The translations under genes were made by a program, and so were the position numbers. The notes under the pieces are model-generated. The model did not search any database, was not told the DNA's origin, and was given only the letters and a program-made list of their open reading frames with translations. DNA of 64,000 nucleotides from Symsagittifera roscoffensis. Lineage: Eukaryota > Xenacoelomorpha > Acoela > Convolutidae. The stretch lies in NCBI RefSeq assembly GCF_963678635.1, contig NC_087062.1:90307845-90371844 (forward strand). The letters run 5' to 3'. Numbering within the stretch: the first letter of the stretch is position 1; the number at the start of each line of letters is the position of its first letter. Positions 31,041 to 43,099 of this stretch are shown here, one piece after another.

Positions 31041-33977
31041 GCCCTCTTTTTTTTGTTCTCCGTATTACACCTCGTGTTGACCATGCTGATTGAAAAGTTC
31101 TCATGATTTCTATTTACAATTGATCCTATGTACAATGTTTGTATTTACAAAATCCTATTCTAAAAGAAAACAAAAGAATTTTTGCTAATCAAAAGAAAAA
31201 CTACTTTACTGTTCCTTTCAAGATTTTGTTAAAAGTCTACTAATTCGTGATCCTATAACTATCGTTTTCTAACTAGTCCTATTGCTTTTGATTCAATTAA
31301 TTCGACCTGTCACAAGACCCTTTAGTACCGTCACTCCACCTCTTCGTGCTGTACCTATCTTTCTATCTACTGTCCCAAGACTATTCAGTGCTGTCCCAGT
31401 ACTTTTTGTTAGTGTCCCAAGACCACTGTCCCAAGACCCTTGCCCTAAGACGACTGTCCCAAGACTACTGTCCCAAGACTAGTATCCCAAGACCACTGTC
31501 CTAAGACTACCGTCCCAAGACCCTTGCCCTAAGACTACTGTCCCAAGACTAGTGTTCTAAGACCACTGTCCCAAGACTACTGTATCAAGACTACTGTCCC
31601 AAGACTGCTGTCCCAAGACTACTGTCCCAAGACTACTGTCCCAAGACCAGTGTCCCAAGACTACTGTTCCAAGACCAGTGTCCCAAGACCAGTGTCCCAA
31701 GACCAGTGTCCCAAGACCACTGTCCCAAGACCGCTGTCCCAAGACTACTGTCCCAAGACCCTTGTCCTAAGACTACTGTCCCAAGACTAGTGTCCCAAGA
31801 CCACTGTCCCAAGACTACTGTCCCAAGACTACTGTCCCAAGACTGCTGTCCTAAGACTACTGTCCCAAGACTACTGTCCAAAGACCAGTGTCCCAAGACC
31901 ACCGTCCCAAGACTACTGTCCCAAGACCACTGTCCCAAGACCGCTGTCCCAAGACTACTGTCCCAAGACCCTTGTCCTAAGACTACTGTCCCAAGACTAG
32001 TGTCCCAAGACCACTGTCCCAAGACTACTGTCCCAAGACTACTGTCCCAAGACTGCTGTCCTAAGACTACTGTCCCAAGACTACTGTCCAAAGACCAGTG
32101 TCCCAAGACCACCGTCCCAAGACTACTGTCCCAAGACCAGTGTCCCAAGACCAGTGTCCCAAGACCAGTGTCCCAAGACCACTGTCCCAAGACCACTGTC
32201 CCAAGACCACTGTCCCAAGACCAGTGTCCTAAGACCACTGTCCCAAGACCAGTGTCCCAAGACCACTGTCCCAAGACCACTGCCCCGAGACCACTGTTCC
32301 AAGACCACTGTCCCAACACCACTGTCCCAAGACCACTGTCCCAAGTCCACTGTCCCAAGACCACTGTCCCAAGACCACTGTCCCAAGACTACTGTCCCGA
32401 GACCACTGTCCCAATACCACTATCCCAAGACTGCTGTCCAAAGACTACTGTCCCAGGACCAGTGTCCCAAGACTGTGTCGTACCAAGACTGCTCTGGCCC
32501 AAGACTGTCCCAAGACTGCACCGTCCCAAGACTGCACTGTCGCAAGACTGTCCCAAGACTGTACTGCTCCAAGACCTGTCACTAAGTGTCTGGATAGTAG
32601 GATCTCTTCTTTTTTGTTGTGGGGACTCTTGAACCACTGTACCGTGTACCACCACTTGAGCTGTAGTAAAAATTTTCCAAAATCCCTATCTTAATGGCCA
32701 AAATCCAAATACTGACCCCCCTGTATTTATCTCCCTCTCGTTGTTTCAGGCTATTTGAAACCCCAACTTCTTCGCAGGTATCTTGTGATCACCTGTTCGT
32801 TCAAATATCAACAACAAATATTCACCAAAACGTTAAAATTTAAACCGGAAAAATCGTAAAAACAGAGAGATGAACCCACCTAAAATTCAAAGCTGACTGA
32901 CGTCAACTTTTGTCCGAAAAAATGTCTGGTACCCGATTGCCATGCGTTTTCCTCGACCCTGCTAGCGATCTTATGGGGTATCACAAAAAATGTCTATGTC
33001 CGTTCCCCCTACCAATCCGACCAGGGCACCTACCTTAACTCGATGTAAAATTTGGATATCCGCTTCTTATAACCAACGCGTGTAAGTATCTAATGTAACT
33101 AAATCGACGATGCCGAACATTTACTTACTCTAATGTGTCCCCCCTTTTTACAATTTACAACCGCCAACCTCTAACCTAACCAGCCCCCCTTCTAACCTCC
33201 CCCCTCTTTAGCCCCCCTCTTAAGCCAAAAAATCCCTTAAGCGCCGGGTGCTAAACCTCTCGAGAGAAAACCGTAGACCTGTTTCCAGGCCTGCTTGTGT
33301 AAAAACTTCCTCAAAACAATGGGGCTCCGCTTATCCATTTTTACACTTATTTCCTATAATGTAATGTGGATTTTAATGATACCCGTTTGCCCAACTTGAG
33401 AACACCCCTGTGCGTCCTCTTCTTGTTGTAGCGATCCCGTGCTGGTTGTCCCCTTGACGTGCACTGCACTTGACACCAGCACCACCTTCCCACTTGGCTG
33501 GTCACCTCTTCCAGTCAAGTTTCCTAGCGGTTCAGCTCAGTCCTTATGAACCACTTTCCCACCTTATTGAAGTCACTGGTTTAGATTGCTAGATTGATTG
33601 AAACGATCGGTCTTATAAAACAGTATGGGTATACTAATTAATTAATATAAAGGTTTGATCCAACTAATCTGGTATCAAAGTCACTGTCTTTTTTGTTTTA
33701 TGGTTTTTGATCCTTTTTCTATACTTTTTTCTTGTTTTTGTCCCCCTAGTTACCCCCCCTTACTCGGTTTTCTAAGCCTCGTTCGGAGAGCGTACCAGGA
33801 AGTTTTCTCAAATTTTCTTAAAAAGCTATCACGGTACAACCGGAAGGTTTACACGTTCCCGCTGAACCGTACCACCGGTACTCTAGAATGGGCATGCTGC
33901 CCGGAGCTGTGTCAAGTGGGACCGACTCCGTAGTCATGATGTCGTAAAAACACCCAGGAGCACCTTAAAAACACTAC
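31041..33977 (-). other. Long 5' leader of the giant element
   Basis: About 2.9 kb between the 5' LTR and the gag ATG, unusually long. It includes the 14-bp minisatellite and a C-rich stretch at 33140-33260. No coding frame with domain similarity was found; the long open frames here come from the minisatellite. CTCAAGTTGGGCA on the minus strand near 33390 matches the word repeated between ORF1 and ORF2. A standard tRNA primer-binding site next to the LTR was not recognised. Confidence 0.6.
31368..32580. repeat. 14-bp minisatellite (TGTCCCAAGACCAC)n in the leader
   Basis: About 85 units of a 14-bp word, mostly TGTCCCAAGACCAC or TGTCCCAAGACTAC, with blocks of several units themselves duplicated (compare 31720-31900 with 31940-32110). 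As 14 is not a multiple of 3, three units give a 14-residue peptide repeat, and the array stays open in several frames of both strands. The open frames of up to 308 codons here are a by-product. Confidence 0.95.
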
Positions 33978-34852
33978 GTAACAGTCGCCTACTTCGGTCA
34001 CATATGAGGCTCAAGAAAAATAGGCCCCATAACCATTGGCTCAAGAGTCAGGGACACTATCTCTTGTGTTTTTCTACCTCAAAACGGTCGGAGCCAATTC
34101 GGTTCACTTGCGACATGAGACTAGAACCCGTTACAATTTAAAGGCCACTACACTACCAAAATATCCCCCCTCTCTAGAAATTAAGAACTGCCCCATACTT
34201 AGGTCTCGAGATACCCAAAATACACAAACGCCGTTAAAAACAAGGTCGGAACAATCCGTTAAGTTACTTTTTATTAGACAGTGGAACTTTGATCCATTTC
34301 AGATGGATCAACCTAAAACTCGCCTTACATCAACATAACAATCATAAAACACACTCGAGAAAATTAAATTAGGTACTTACATAGCAGCACACTCGAGAAC
34401 TAGAGGTAACTAAATTAGTAAGCAACTTGAGAATGATCGGGGAAATAAGTTTGATTCAATAAGTTCTAATCGAACAAGTTTTATCTCAAGAATGGAGTTT
34501 TGGTTCTGGACCATTGGGACACTTCGGTTGTCCACCTCTCTACCGAAGGTTCACTCTGGTTCAGCTAGATTCCGATCTTCTTTTGTAATCACTGTCTCCT
34601 ATATCAAGGACAACTCTCGTGGTTTTTATTATTATCTTGGAAATTGCGGATAGCAATTTCCCGCTGTTTTTCTGTCACTTTCCCGCAAATTAAATTCGGT
34701 CGTTCTGAATTTATTTTTTATGTTTTCAGTTGTCGCGAGAAAACTGAGCATGACAGGCTCCATTCGAATTTTTGAAAAATAAAACTTCATTTGAAAACCA
34801 CGTATTTTTGCGTTCCTCACGGTCAAACTTCCAGTTATGACCGACTGGCACA
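33978..34852 (-). repeat. 5' LTR of the giant element
   Basis: Matches 11794-12671. On the minus strand it starts TGTGCCAGTCGG at 34852 and ends GGCGACTGTTAC at 33978. The last base differs from the other copy (G instead of A after TTAC). Differences from the 3' LTR are scattered substitutions and small indels, about 5% by eye. Confidence 0.88.
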
Positions 34853-36002
34853 ATTATTATTGAAGTCGTAACAGTTATGTAACAGTTTGAAGAAGAGAAG
34901 ACAATCAGTAAAAACAATTTGATAGCAAATAGGCAGTATGTTTAACATCACAAGACCGTCAGTATAATTAGTGGAACCAATTATCCACTTTACTGCCTTT
35001 TTCTAGAATTTTTCTAAATCACGTAGCTTTGATAAATTTGGGTACCGAATACAAGAGTTATAAAGTAAAATGGACCTCAACATGAAGCTTGGTTTGTACA
35101 TTTGAAGCTTGGTTTTAACAGGTGAGTTGAAAGGAACATTACGCTTTAAATAATGAAAACACTTTGTGGTTTTACCAAGTTTCGCAGAAACATGGTGATT
35201 CCAAGACAAAGTAGGCGAGATATAAATACCCAAGTCTTTGATATAAACAACAGAGCATATTTCTGACCCGTTAAGATAAAGATTTAAAAAAAAAGCTATT
35301 GTTTGAAATGAATTTAGTTTTCTCTGGATGAAAATCAAGACAGTTTTGGGTTGCCGAGGTCTCTACCGAAACTAACTCAGACTGAAAATTGTCATGACTG
35401 TTGTCTCGATAAAGCAGTTTCAGGTCACCAGCAAATAAAGACGGTGAGGAATAGTTGACAACATCCGGGAGGTCATTGATATAAATAAGGAATAAAAATG
35501 GTCCTTGTGAACACCGCTAGAGATGTAACCTTTGTAAGATAGAATATTGTTAATATATACTCTTTGTAAGCGATTGGAAAGATAAGATGAAATTGAAATG
35601 ATAACATTTTCAACAAAATCAAAAGAAGACAGCTTGTTCAGCAACTGTTTGTGTGACACAGAGTCAAAAGCCTTTTGAATGTCAAAATATACAGAACCGA
35701 ATTTTCATTGTCATCAATACATTTGTAAATATTTTCAACATATTCCAACAATTGTGTAAACGTGCTGCGCTTTTCAACAAATCCATGCTGTCTACGAGCA
35801 AGTTTGTGTCGAACATTAGAATAAAGGAAATTAAAAAGCAGTTTTTCCAAGCAAAGCGATAAACGCGGTAAAATACTAATTCCACGATAAAAGAATAAAA
35901 GCATATCAGCAGGCAATAAACCAAAAAGCGCAATTTGCTTCTTCCAATTGATTGTTTTCTCCTGATCCACAGGACCCTGTATACTCGATCAATCCCAGAC
36001 AA
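34853..36002 (-). pseudogene. Non-LTR (LINE) retrotransposon fragment, RT to C-terminus
   Basis: The longest LINE piece in the window reads down the minus strand from about 36002. It has YRGISILPRLSLCLEKLLFN and RRQHGFVEKRSTFTQLLEYV, then SHKQLLNKLSSFDF, a damaged SSGV region and the FADDL region. Further down is a post-RT part (VYIKDLGIYISPTLSWNHHV, FHYLKRNVPFNSPVKTKL) typical of jockey/CR1-like elements. It has frameshifts and stops. The post-RT part (35338-35003) is found only here, next to the 5' LTR of the giant element, and not in the other array units. Confidence 0.75.
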
Positions 36003-38503
36003 ATTTTCAGCCGCTCGACGTGAAGGTAAAACCTAACGAGATTGTGTTAGGGTAACTTTCTGAGATGACTGGAATTTTTTCATTTGAATCGGAGTGTTGC
36101 CAAAGTCACTTCTAGAATTGGAATAAGTCAAAACTGACTGGAATTGGGTTTTTGGGAATTGGAATTGGGATTGGAATTGAAAACCTTGCAATGAGGGATG
36201 CTGTTGGTAGCCGGCCGTTGTGGTGTACCAGCCGTTTTTTGAAGAAATTTAGATTCACTTTTTAATGGTCTTCCCATTTATCAGAGTTTATGTCGTCAAA
36301 TATGTGGTAGTCGTATGAGGAGGATAGTACAACGATACTATTAAGCAAAGTAGTCGCACTGTTCAAGTTTAAATTCCTCGTGTCAACGTTTTATGTATTG
36401 TTATTACATATGGTTGTTATTATGGTTTTAGTTCTCTAGTGGGTTAGATGGTCAAGAGGTTTGAGACTAGAATTCATGATTACTCCAAGATAATTGAGCT
36501 TTTTTATAAACCTAATTATGTTGCCGTCGTATTTAGGTATTTAGAGTAATTAAAAATTTTAATATGCCCTTCTGCGCGGAATTTCCATATTTCGGTTTTA
36601 TTTGGCTGCACAGAAAGAGATTTGGCTACGCAGCGGTGCTTTAGTATTTATGAAATTTGTTTATGATTTTAAAGTCTCGACTACCTGTTACGAATTTTTG
36701 GGCCTTAAAATTGGGTTTGGCTCCGCAGTTTGTGAACATGCAGTCTAGATCAGTGTAAGACGTGATGCCATTTTGAAAGCGATCAATGAACACGCCCCGG
36801 AGATCCTTAGCTTTGTGAAGCTCTGCTACGAAGACAGCAGTTTCTTAATGATGGGGCCTCCACCATCAAATCAACAGAAGGATTTCAGCTAGGCGATCCC
36901 TTGTCTACGTTTGGCTTTTGTCTTGTCCTACTACATCCTGCTTTGCAGAACCTCTTGAGCAAGCTGAAAACTGGATAACTGGATGACGTTGCTTTTGCTG
37001 ATGAATGGCGCTCCACTCTCCATGATCTTCTGAGTATCAAACAATTATGTGAGAAACTTGGTTTTCTTTTGAATGAGAAGAAATGCGAGGTGACAGCTTT
37101 TGGGAGCAGTAAAAAGGAGATAGAAAGAGCTTTTCGTGAGACATTTCCCACTATTCAAAGCGTTGATGCCGAAGACAGCACTATTCAGACCTGCCTTCCA
37201 CTGTAACTTTATAACCCGTTGCCATGGAAATACAGGGTGGCGCTGGTATGTCTACTGCAATTTTCTAGGAAGAACTTGCAAGGCGAATAACAGTCTTAAC
37301 AGGTGAGAAACTAGCTTTAAATTTCTCAAACAAAAGCTAGACCTAGCGATTCAGCGCGGGATTTCTGGATGCATCCTTGAGGCATTTAGTTGACACACTC
37401 CCTTCGCTTTACCGCTTCAACTGTAAACTGTGCGGTATATACGCTCTTTTTACGACCAAAATCAACTAGAGGGCACCTAAAAACAAATAAATCTCCGAGC
37501 GAAATTTTCACAGTAATAACATTCATCAATGTATGTATTCAGCATAGTAAACTTTAGAAAAAATAAGAATAATTGCGGTGGGCAGTTCCGTCTCGGGGCT
37601 TTTTATTGTTTGTTCAAAACGAATGTCATTTCAAGTCTTTATCTCCGCGCTTTTGTGGGCGGTATACAATATAACACACACAATCGAGATCTAGATCTCT
37701 TATTGAGTAAACACGTTCAATATAGCAAACTTTGTTTTGGCACCAGTTGCTATAGTAGTACGCAACTTAGGATAATTTTAAGTTTTTCCTTGCAATTTCT
37801 AAACTGTCATTGCCGAAAATGAGCACAATGAGGCAGGCAATTCATTTCCTTGATTTTTTTTGGAATTTGAATTGAGAAATCTGACTAGGAATTGGAATCG
37901 GAGTTGCTTCAATTGCGAGTACAGGAATTGGAATTGACTACAAATTTTTATCAGCTCGGCTCCTAAATAAAAGTTTTCGGTCTATCCGACTCAGGCGGCT
38001 CTCAAATAAAAAATTTTCAAATCGTACAAGCAATTGCAGCAAAAAATTCAATCTAGTGCAGTTCTCTTTAACAATATTCACCGGCTCTATCTTCACACCT
38101 AATAGCAGGTCTTGTAATTTCTCTTGCATGGTCGAAGACGAAAAAATTTCTCTAACATAAATCTTCACTTTCGATCTGACAACCCATTATGCGCATCAAC
38201 TCCTCCTCGTCTTCTTCACTTTCAGTTTCTTCCTCAGCAAGATCACAAGACGAAACTAATTTCTAAACAACCAAATTAAAAACATGGGCAAGACACGGAA
38301 AATTGTGCCAACCCAATATAGCTGAGGCAGCCTGTACATCTGCGCCACAACCTGTCGTGCATAGAGAATATTTATTAGTGAAGGATACTACATATAAAAG
38401 TGAAATTTTGAGTTTGCTTAATTCAAGCTTTGAGTTAAATTGTTAATGTTCAGGAACGACATGTGTTGCAACGGCATTTGATGGTGTTGCAACGGCATTG
38501 AAA
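35423..38503. repeat. Array unit A (3081 bp)
   Basis: Long unit holding the minus-strand LINE RT fragment, a GGAATTGG-rich stretch (36060-36190), the plus-strand RT fragment and the sequence shared with 10503-11566. Near identical to unit B. Relative to unit F it lacks about 1.03 kb after the plus-strand RT (joined near 37182). Confidence 0.9.
36753..37182 (+). pseudogene. YLDD-type RT fragment in unit A
   Basis: The frame reads VRRDAILKAINEHAPEILSF, then after a frameshift STEGFQLGDPLSTFGFCLVL and LKTG, stop, LDDVAFADEWRST. The Tyr of YLDD is a TAA. It continues LCEKLGFLLNEKKCEVTAFG. It is unlike the minus-strand LINE RT and belongs to another RT family. Truncated at ERAFRETFPTIQ. Confidence 0.75.
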
Positions 38504-38506
38504 GGT

Positions 38507-39051
38507 CACCAGCAAATAAAGACGGTGAGGAATAGTTGACAACATCCGGGAGGTCATTGATATAAATAAGGAATAAAAATGGTCCTTGTGAACACCGCTA
38601 GAGATGTAACCTTTGTAAGATAGAATATTGTTAATATATACTCTTTGTAAGCGATTGGAAAGATAAGATGAAATTGAAATGATAACATTTTCAACAAAAC
38701 CAAAAGAAGACAGCTTGTTCAGCAACTGTTTGTGTGACACAGAGTCAAAAGCCTTTTGAATGTCAAAATATACAGAACCGAATTTTCATTGTCATCAATA
38801 CATTTGTAAATATTTTCAACATATTCCAACAATTGTGTAAACGTGCTGCGCTTTTCAACAAATCCATGCTGTCTACGAGCAAGTTTGTGTCGAACATTAG
38901 AATAAAGGAAATTAAAAAGCAGTTTTTCCAAGCAAAGCGATAAACGCGGTAAAATACTAATTCCACGATAAAAGAATAAAAGCATATCAGCAGGCAATAA
39001 ACCAAAAAGCGCAATTTGCTTCTTCAAATTGATTGTTTTCTCCTGATCCAC
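38507..39051 (-). pseudogene. LINE RT fragment in unit B
   Basis: Same parts as in unit A (YRGISILPRLSLCLEKLLFN; SHKQLLNKLSSFGF), with the palm region damaged: the usual SGVPQGS reads SSGVHKDH through a deletion. Frameshift near 38770. Confidence 0.8.
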
Positions 39052-39833
39052 AGGACCCTGTATACTCGATCAATCCTAGACAAATGTTCAGCCGCTCGAC
39101 GTGAAGGTAAAACCTAACGAGATTGTGTTAGGGTAACTTTCTGAGATGACTGGAATTTTTTCATTTGAATCGGAGTGTTGCCAAAGTCACTTCTAGAATT
39201 GGAATAAGTCAAAACTGACTGGAATTGGGTTTTTGGGAATTGGAATTGGGATTGGAATTGAAAACCTTGCAATGAGGGATGCTGTTGGTAGCCGGCCGTT
39301 GTGGTGTACCAGCCGTTTTTTGAAGAAATTTAGATTCACTTTTTAATGGTCTTCCCATTTATCAGAGTTTATGTCGTCAAATATGTGGTAGTCGTATGAG
39401 GAGGATAGTACAACGATACTATTAAGCAAAGTAGTCGCACTGTTTAAGTTTAAATTCCTCGTGTCAACGTTTTATGTATTGTTATTACATATGGTTGTTA
39501 TTATGGTTTTAGTTCTCAAGTGGGTTAGATGGTCAAGAGGTTTGAGACTAGAATTCATGATTACTCCAAGATAATTGAGCTTTTTTATAAACCTAATTAT
39601 GTTGCCGTCGTATTTAGGTATTTAGAGTAATTAAAAATTTTAATATGCCCTTCTGCGCGGAATTTCCATATTTCGGTTTTATTTGGCTGCACAGAAAGAG
39701 ATTTGGCTACGCAGCGGTGCTTTAGTATTTATGAAATTTGTTTATGATTTTAAAGTCTCGACTACCTATTACGAATTTTTGGGCCTTAAAATTGGGTTTG
39801 GCTCCGCAGTTTGTGAACATGCAGTCTAGATCA

Positions 39834-40263
39834 GTGTAAGACGTGATGCCATTTTGAAAGCGATCAATGAACACGCCCCGGAGATCCTTAGCTTTGTGAA
39901 GCTCTGCTACGAAGACAGCAGTTTCTTAATGATGGGGCCTTCACCATCAAATCAACAGAAGGGTTTCAGCTAGGCGATCCCTTGTCTACGTTTGGCTTTT
40001 GTCTTGTCCTACTACATCCTGCTTTGCAGAACCTCTTGAGCAAGCTGAAAACTGGATAACTGGATGACGTTGCTTTTGCTGATGAATGGCGCTCCACTCT
40101 CCATGATCTTCTGAGTATCAAACAATTATGTGAGAAACTTGGTTTTCTTTTGAATGAGAAGAAATGCGAGGTGACAGCTTTTGGGAGCAGTAAAAAGGAG
40201 ATAGAAAGAGCTTTTCGTGAGACATTTCCCACTATTCAAAGCGTTGATGCCGAAGACAGCACT
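39834..40263 (+). pseudogene. YLDD-type RT fragment in unit B
   Basis: Same as the unit A fragment, 3081 bases further on, including the TAA in place of the Tyr codon of YLDD and the same truncation. Confidence 0.75.
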
Positions 40264-41530
40264 ATTCAGACCTGCCTTCCACTGTAACTTTATAACCCGT
40301 TGCCATGGAAATACAGGGTGGCGCTGGTATGTCTACTGCAGTTTTCTAGGAAGAACTTGCAAGGCGAATAACAGTCTTAACAGGTGAGAAACTAGCTTTA
40401 AATTTCTCAAACAAAAGCTAGACCTAGCGATTCAGCGCGGGATTTCTGGATGCATCCTTGAGGCATTTAGTTGACACACTCCCTTCGCTTTACCGCTTCA
40501 ACTGTAAACTGTGCGGTATATACGCTCTTTTTACGACCAAAATCAACTAGAGGGCACCTAAAAACAAATAAATCTCCGAGCGAAATTTTCACAGTAATAA
40601 CATTCATCAATGTATGTATTCAGCATAGTAAACTTTAGAAAAAATAAGAATAATTGCGGTGGGCAGTTCTGTCTCGGGGCTTTTTATTGTTTGTTCAAAA
40701 CGAATGTCATTTCAAGTCTTTATCTCCGCGCTTTTGTGGGCGGTATACAATATAACACACACAATCGAGATCTAGATCTCTTATTGAGTAAACACGTCCA
40801 ATATAGCAAACTTTGTTTTGGCACCAGTTGCTATAGTAGTACGCAACTTAGGATAATTTTAAGTTTTTCCTTGCAATTTCTAAACTGTCATTGCCGAAAA
40901 TGAGCACAATGAGGCAGGCAATTCATTTCCTTGATTTTTTTTGGAATTTGAATTGAGAAATCTGACTAGGAATTGGAATCGGAGTTGCTTCAATTGCGAG
41001 TACAGGAATTGGAATTGACTACAAATTTTTATCAGCTCGGCTCCTAAATAAAAGTTTTCGGTCTATCCGACTCAGGCGGCTCTCAAATAAAAAATTTTCA
41101 AATCGTACAAGCAATTGCAGCAAAAAATTCAATCTAGTGCAGTTCTCTTTAACAATATTCACCGGCTCTATCTTCACACCTAATAGCAGGTCTTGTAATT
41201 TCTCTTGCATGGTCGAAGACGAAAACATTTCTCTAACATAAATCTTCACTTTCGATCTGACAACCCATTATGCGCATCAACTCCTCCTCGTCTTCTTCAC
41301 TTTCAGTTTCTTCCTCAGCAAGATCACAAGACGAAACTAATTTCTAAACAACCAAATTAAAAACATGGGCAAGACACGGAAAATTGTGCCAAACCAATAT
41401 AGCTGAGGCAGCCTGTACATCTGCGCCACAACTTGTCGTGCATAGAGAATATTTATTAGTGAATGATACCACATATAAAAGTGAAATTTTGAGTTTGCGT
41501 AATTCAAGCTTTGAGTTAAATTGTAAATGT

Positions 41531-42276
41531 TCAGGAACGACATGTGTTGCAACGGCATTTGATGAAGAAAGTGCATGGAATGTCGAGATTGAAGCAACAA
41601 TCTACGCACTTTCTGAGATCGAGCGGCTGATCGAGTTCGAGCGGCTGATCGAGATCGAGCGGTTGAACCTTTGTCTGAAAATTGTCATGACAGTTGTCTC
41701 GATAAAGCAGTTTCAGGTCATCAGCAAATAAAGACGGTGAGGAATACTTGACAACATCCGGGAGGTCATTGATATAAATAAGGAATAAAAGTGGTCCTAA
41801 AATGCTTCCTTGTGGTACACCGCTAGAGATGTAACCTTTGTAAGATAGAATATTGTTAATATATACTCTTTGAAGGGGATTGGAAAGGTAAGATGAAATT
41901 AACATGATAAAATTTTCATCAAAACCAAAAGAAGACAGCTTGTTCAGCAACTGTTTGTGTGACACAGAGTCAAAAGCCTTTTGAATGTCAAAATATACAG
42001 AACCGAAATTTCATTGTCATCAATACATTTGTAATTATTTTCAACATATTCCAACAATTGCGTAAACGTGCTGCGCTTTTCAACAAGGCCATGCTGTCTA
42101 CGAAAATGTTTGTGTCGAACATTAGCATAAATGAAATTAAAAAGCAGTTTTTCCAAGCAAAGCGATAAACGCGGTAAAATACTAATTCCACGATAAAAGC
42201 ATAAAAGCATATCAGCAGGCAATAAACCAAAAAGCGCAATTTGCTTCTTCAAATTGATTGCTTTCTCCTGATCCAC
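41531..42276 (-). pseudogene. LINE RT fragment in unit C and its right neighbour
   Basis: The best-preserved palm: SSGVPQGSILGPLLFLIYIN, then DLPDVV and SLFADDLKLLYRDN (catalytic ADD intact). A frameshift near 41985 separates it from YRGISILPRLSLCLEKLL. Typical of jockey/CR1-like non-LTR RT. Confidence 0.85.
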
Positions 42277-43099
42277 AGGACCGTGTATACTCGATCATTC
42301 CCAGACAAATGTTCAGCCGCTCAACGTGAAGGTAAAACCTAACGAGATTGTGTTAGGGTAACTTTCTGAGATGACTGGAATTTTTTCAATTGAATCGGAG
42401 TGTTGCCAAAGTCACTTCTAGAATTGGAAATAGTCAAAACTGACTGGAATTGGGTTTTTGGGAATTGGAATTGGGATTGGAATTGAAAACCGTACAAGCA
42501 AATTTAAATCGTACAAGCAATTGCAGCAAAAAATTCAATCTAGTTCAGTTCTCTTTAACAATCTTCACCGGCTCTATCTTCACACTTACAGGTCTTGTAA
42601 TTTCTCTTGCATGGTCGAAGACGAAAATATTTCTCTAACATAAATCTTCACTTTCGGTATGACAACCCATTATGCGCATCAACTCCTCCTCGTCTTCTTC
42701 ACTTTCAGTTTCTTCCTCAGCAAGATAACAAGACGAAACTAATTTCTAAACAACCAAATTAAAAACATGGGCAAGACACGGAAAATTGTGCCAAACCAAT
42801 ATAGCTGAGGCAGCCTGTACATCTGCGCCACAACTTGTCGTGCATAGAGAATATTTATTAGTGAATGATACCACATATAAAAGTGAAATTTTGAGTTTGC
42901 GTAATTCAAGCTTTGAGTTAAATTGTAAATGTTCAGGAACGACATGTGTTGCAACGGCATTTGATGAAGAAAGTGCATGGAATGTCGAGATTGAAGCAAC
43001 AATCTACGCACTTTCTGAGATCGAGCGGCTGATCGAGATCGAGCGGCTGAACATTTGTCTGAAAATTGTCATGACAGTTGTCTCGATAAAGCATCTTCA
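41716..43099. repeat. Array unit C (1384 bp, short type)
   Basis: Short unit that lacks the roughly 1.8 kb between GGAATTGAAAAC and AAATCGTACAAGCAATTGC present in long units. The plus-strand RT is missing. Confidence 0.9.

Larger units (their letters stand above)
11794..34852 (-). mobile_element. Giant (~23 kb) Ty3/gypsy LTR retrotransposon with macro and SGNH domains
   Basis: Two same-orientation ~0.88-kb repeats (11794-12671 and 33978-34852) flank a complete Ty3-type gag-pro-RT-RH-IN set read on the minus strand. A purine run GGGGAAAA lies directly before the TGTGCCAG start of the downstream copy, as expected of a plus-strand priming site. The LTRs start TGTGCC and end TGTTAC(A). Order on the minus strand: 5' LTR, 2.9-kb leader with minisatellite, ORF1 (Gag-Pol-macro), spacer with motif repeats, ORF2 (SGNH polyprotein), ORF3, 3' LTR. 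At ~23 kb it is two to four times the usual Ty3/gypsy length. A primer binding site and a target-site duplication were not found. Stops and frameshifts in every ORF show the copy is non-autonomous now. Confidence 0.9.
38504..41715. repeat. Array unit B (3212 bp)
   Basis: Close copy of unit A, with the same ~1.03-kb deletion after the plus-strand RT. Its right end has the extra segment with the GATCGAGCGGCT words (about 41620-41670). Confidence 0.9.

Noticed and set aside
31633-32655. Long open frames on both strands (up to 308 codons) with peptide repeats like SQDHCPKTTVPR
   Set aside because: They lie entirely in the 14-bp minisatellite; several frames on both strands are open because the unit lacks stops in any phase. 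No coding evidence.
33900-33977. tRNA primer-binding site next to the 5' LTR
   Set aside because: The sequence after the LTR (GTAGTGTTTTTAAGG on the minus strand) does not match a tRNA 3' end that I know. A GGTATCAAAG word near 33672 is on the wrong strand and too far away.
11785-34860. Target-site duplication around the giant element
   Set aside because: The bases outside the LTRs (TCATT on the left, ATTAT on the right) do not match; it may have been lost by mutation or rearrangement.
36439-36470. tRNA-like A box (TGGTCAAGAGG) in long array units
   Set aside because: No B box at the right distance and no cloverleaf; probably a chance match.
36885-37151. Minus-strand 88-codon frame (MGNVSRKALSISFLLLP) repeated three times
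   Set aside because: It is the antisense of the plus-strand YLDD-type RT in each long unit.
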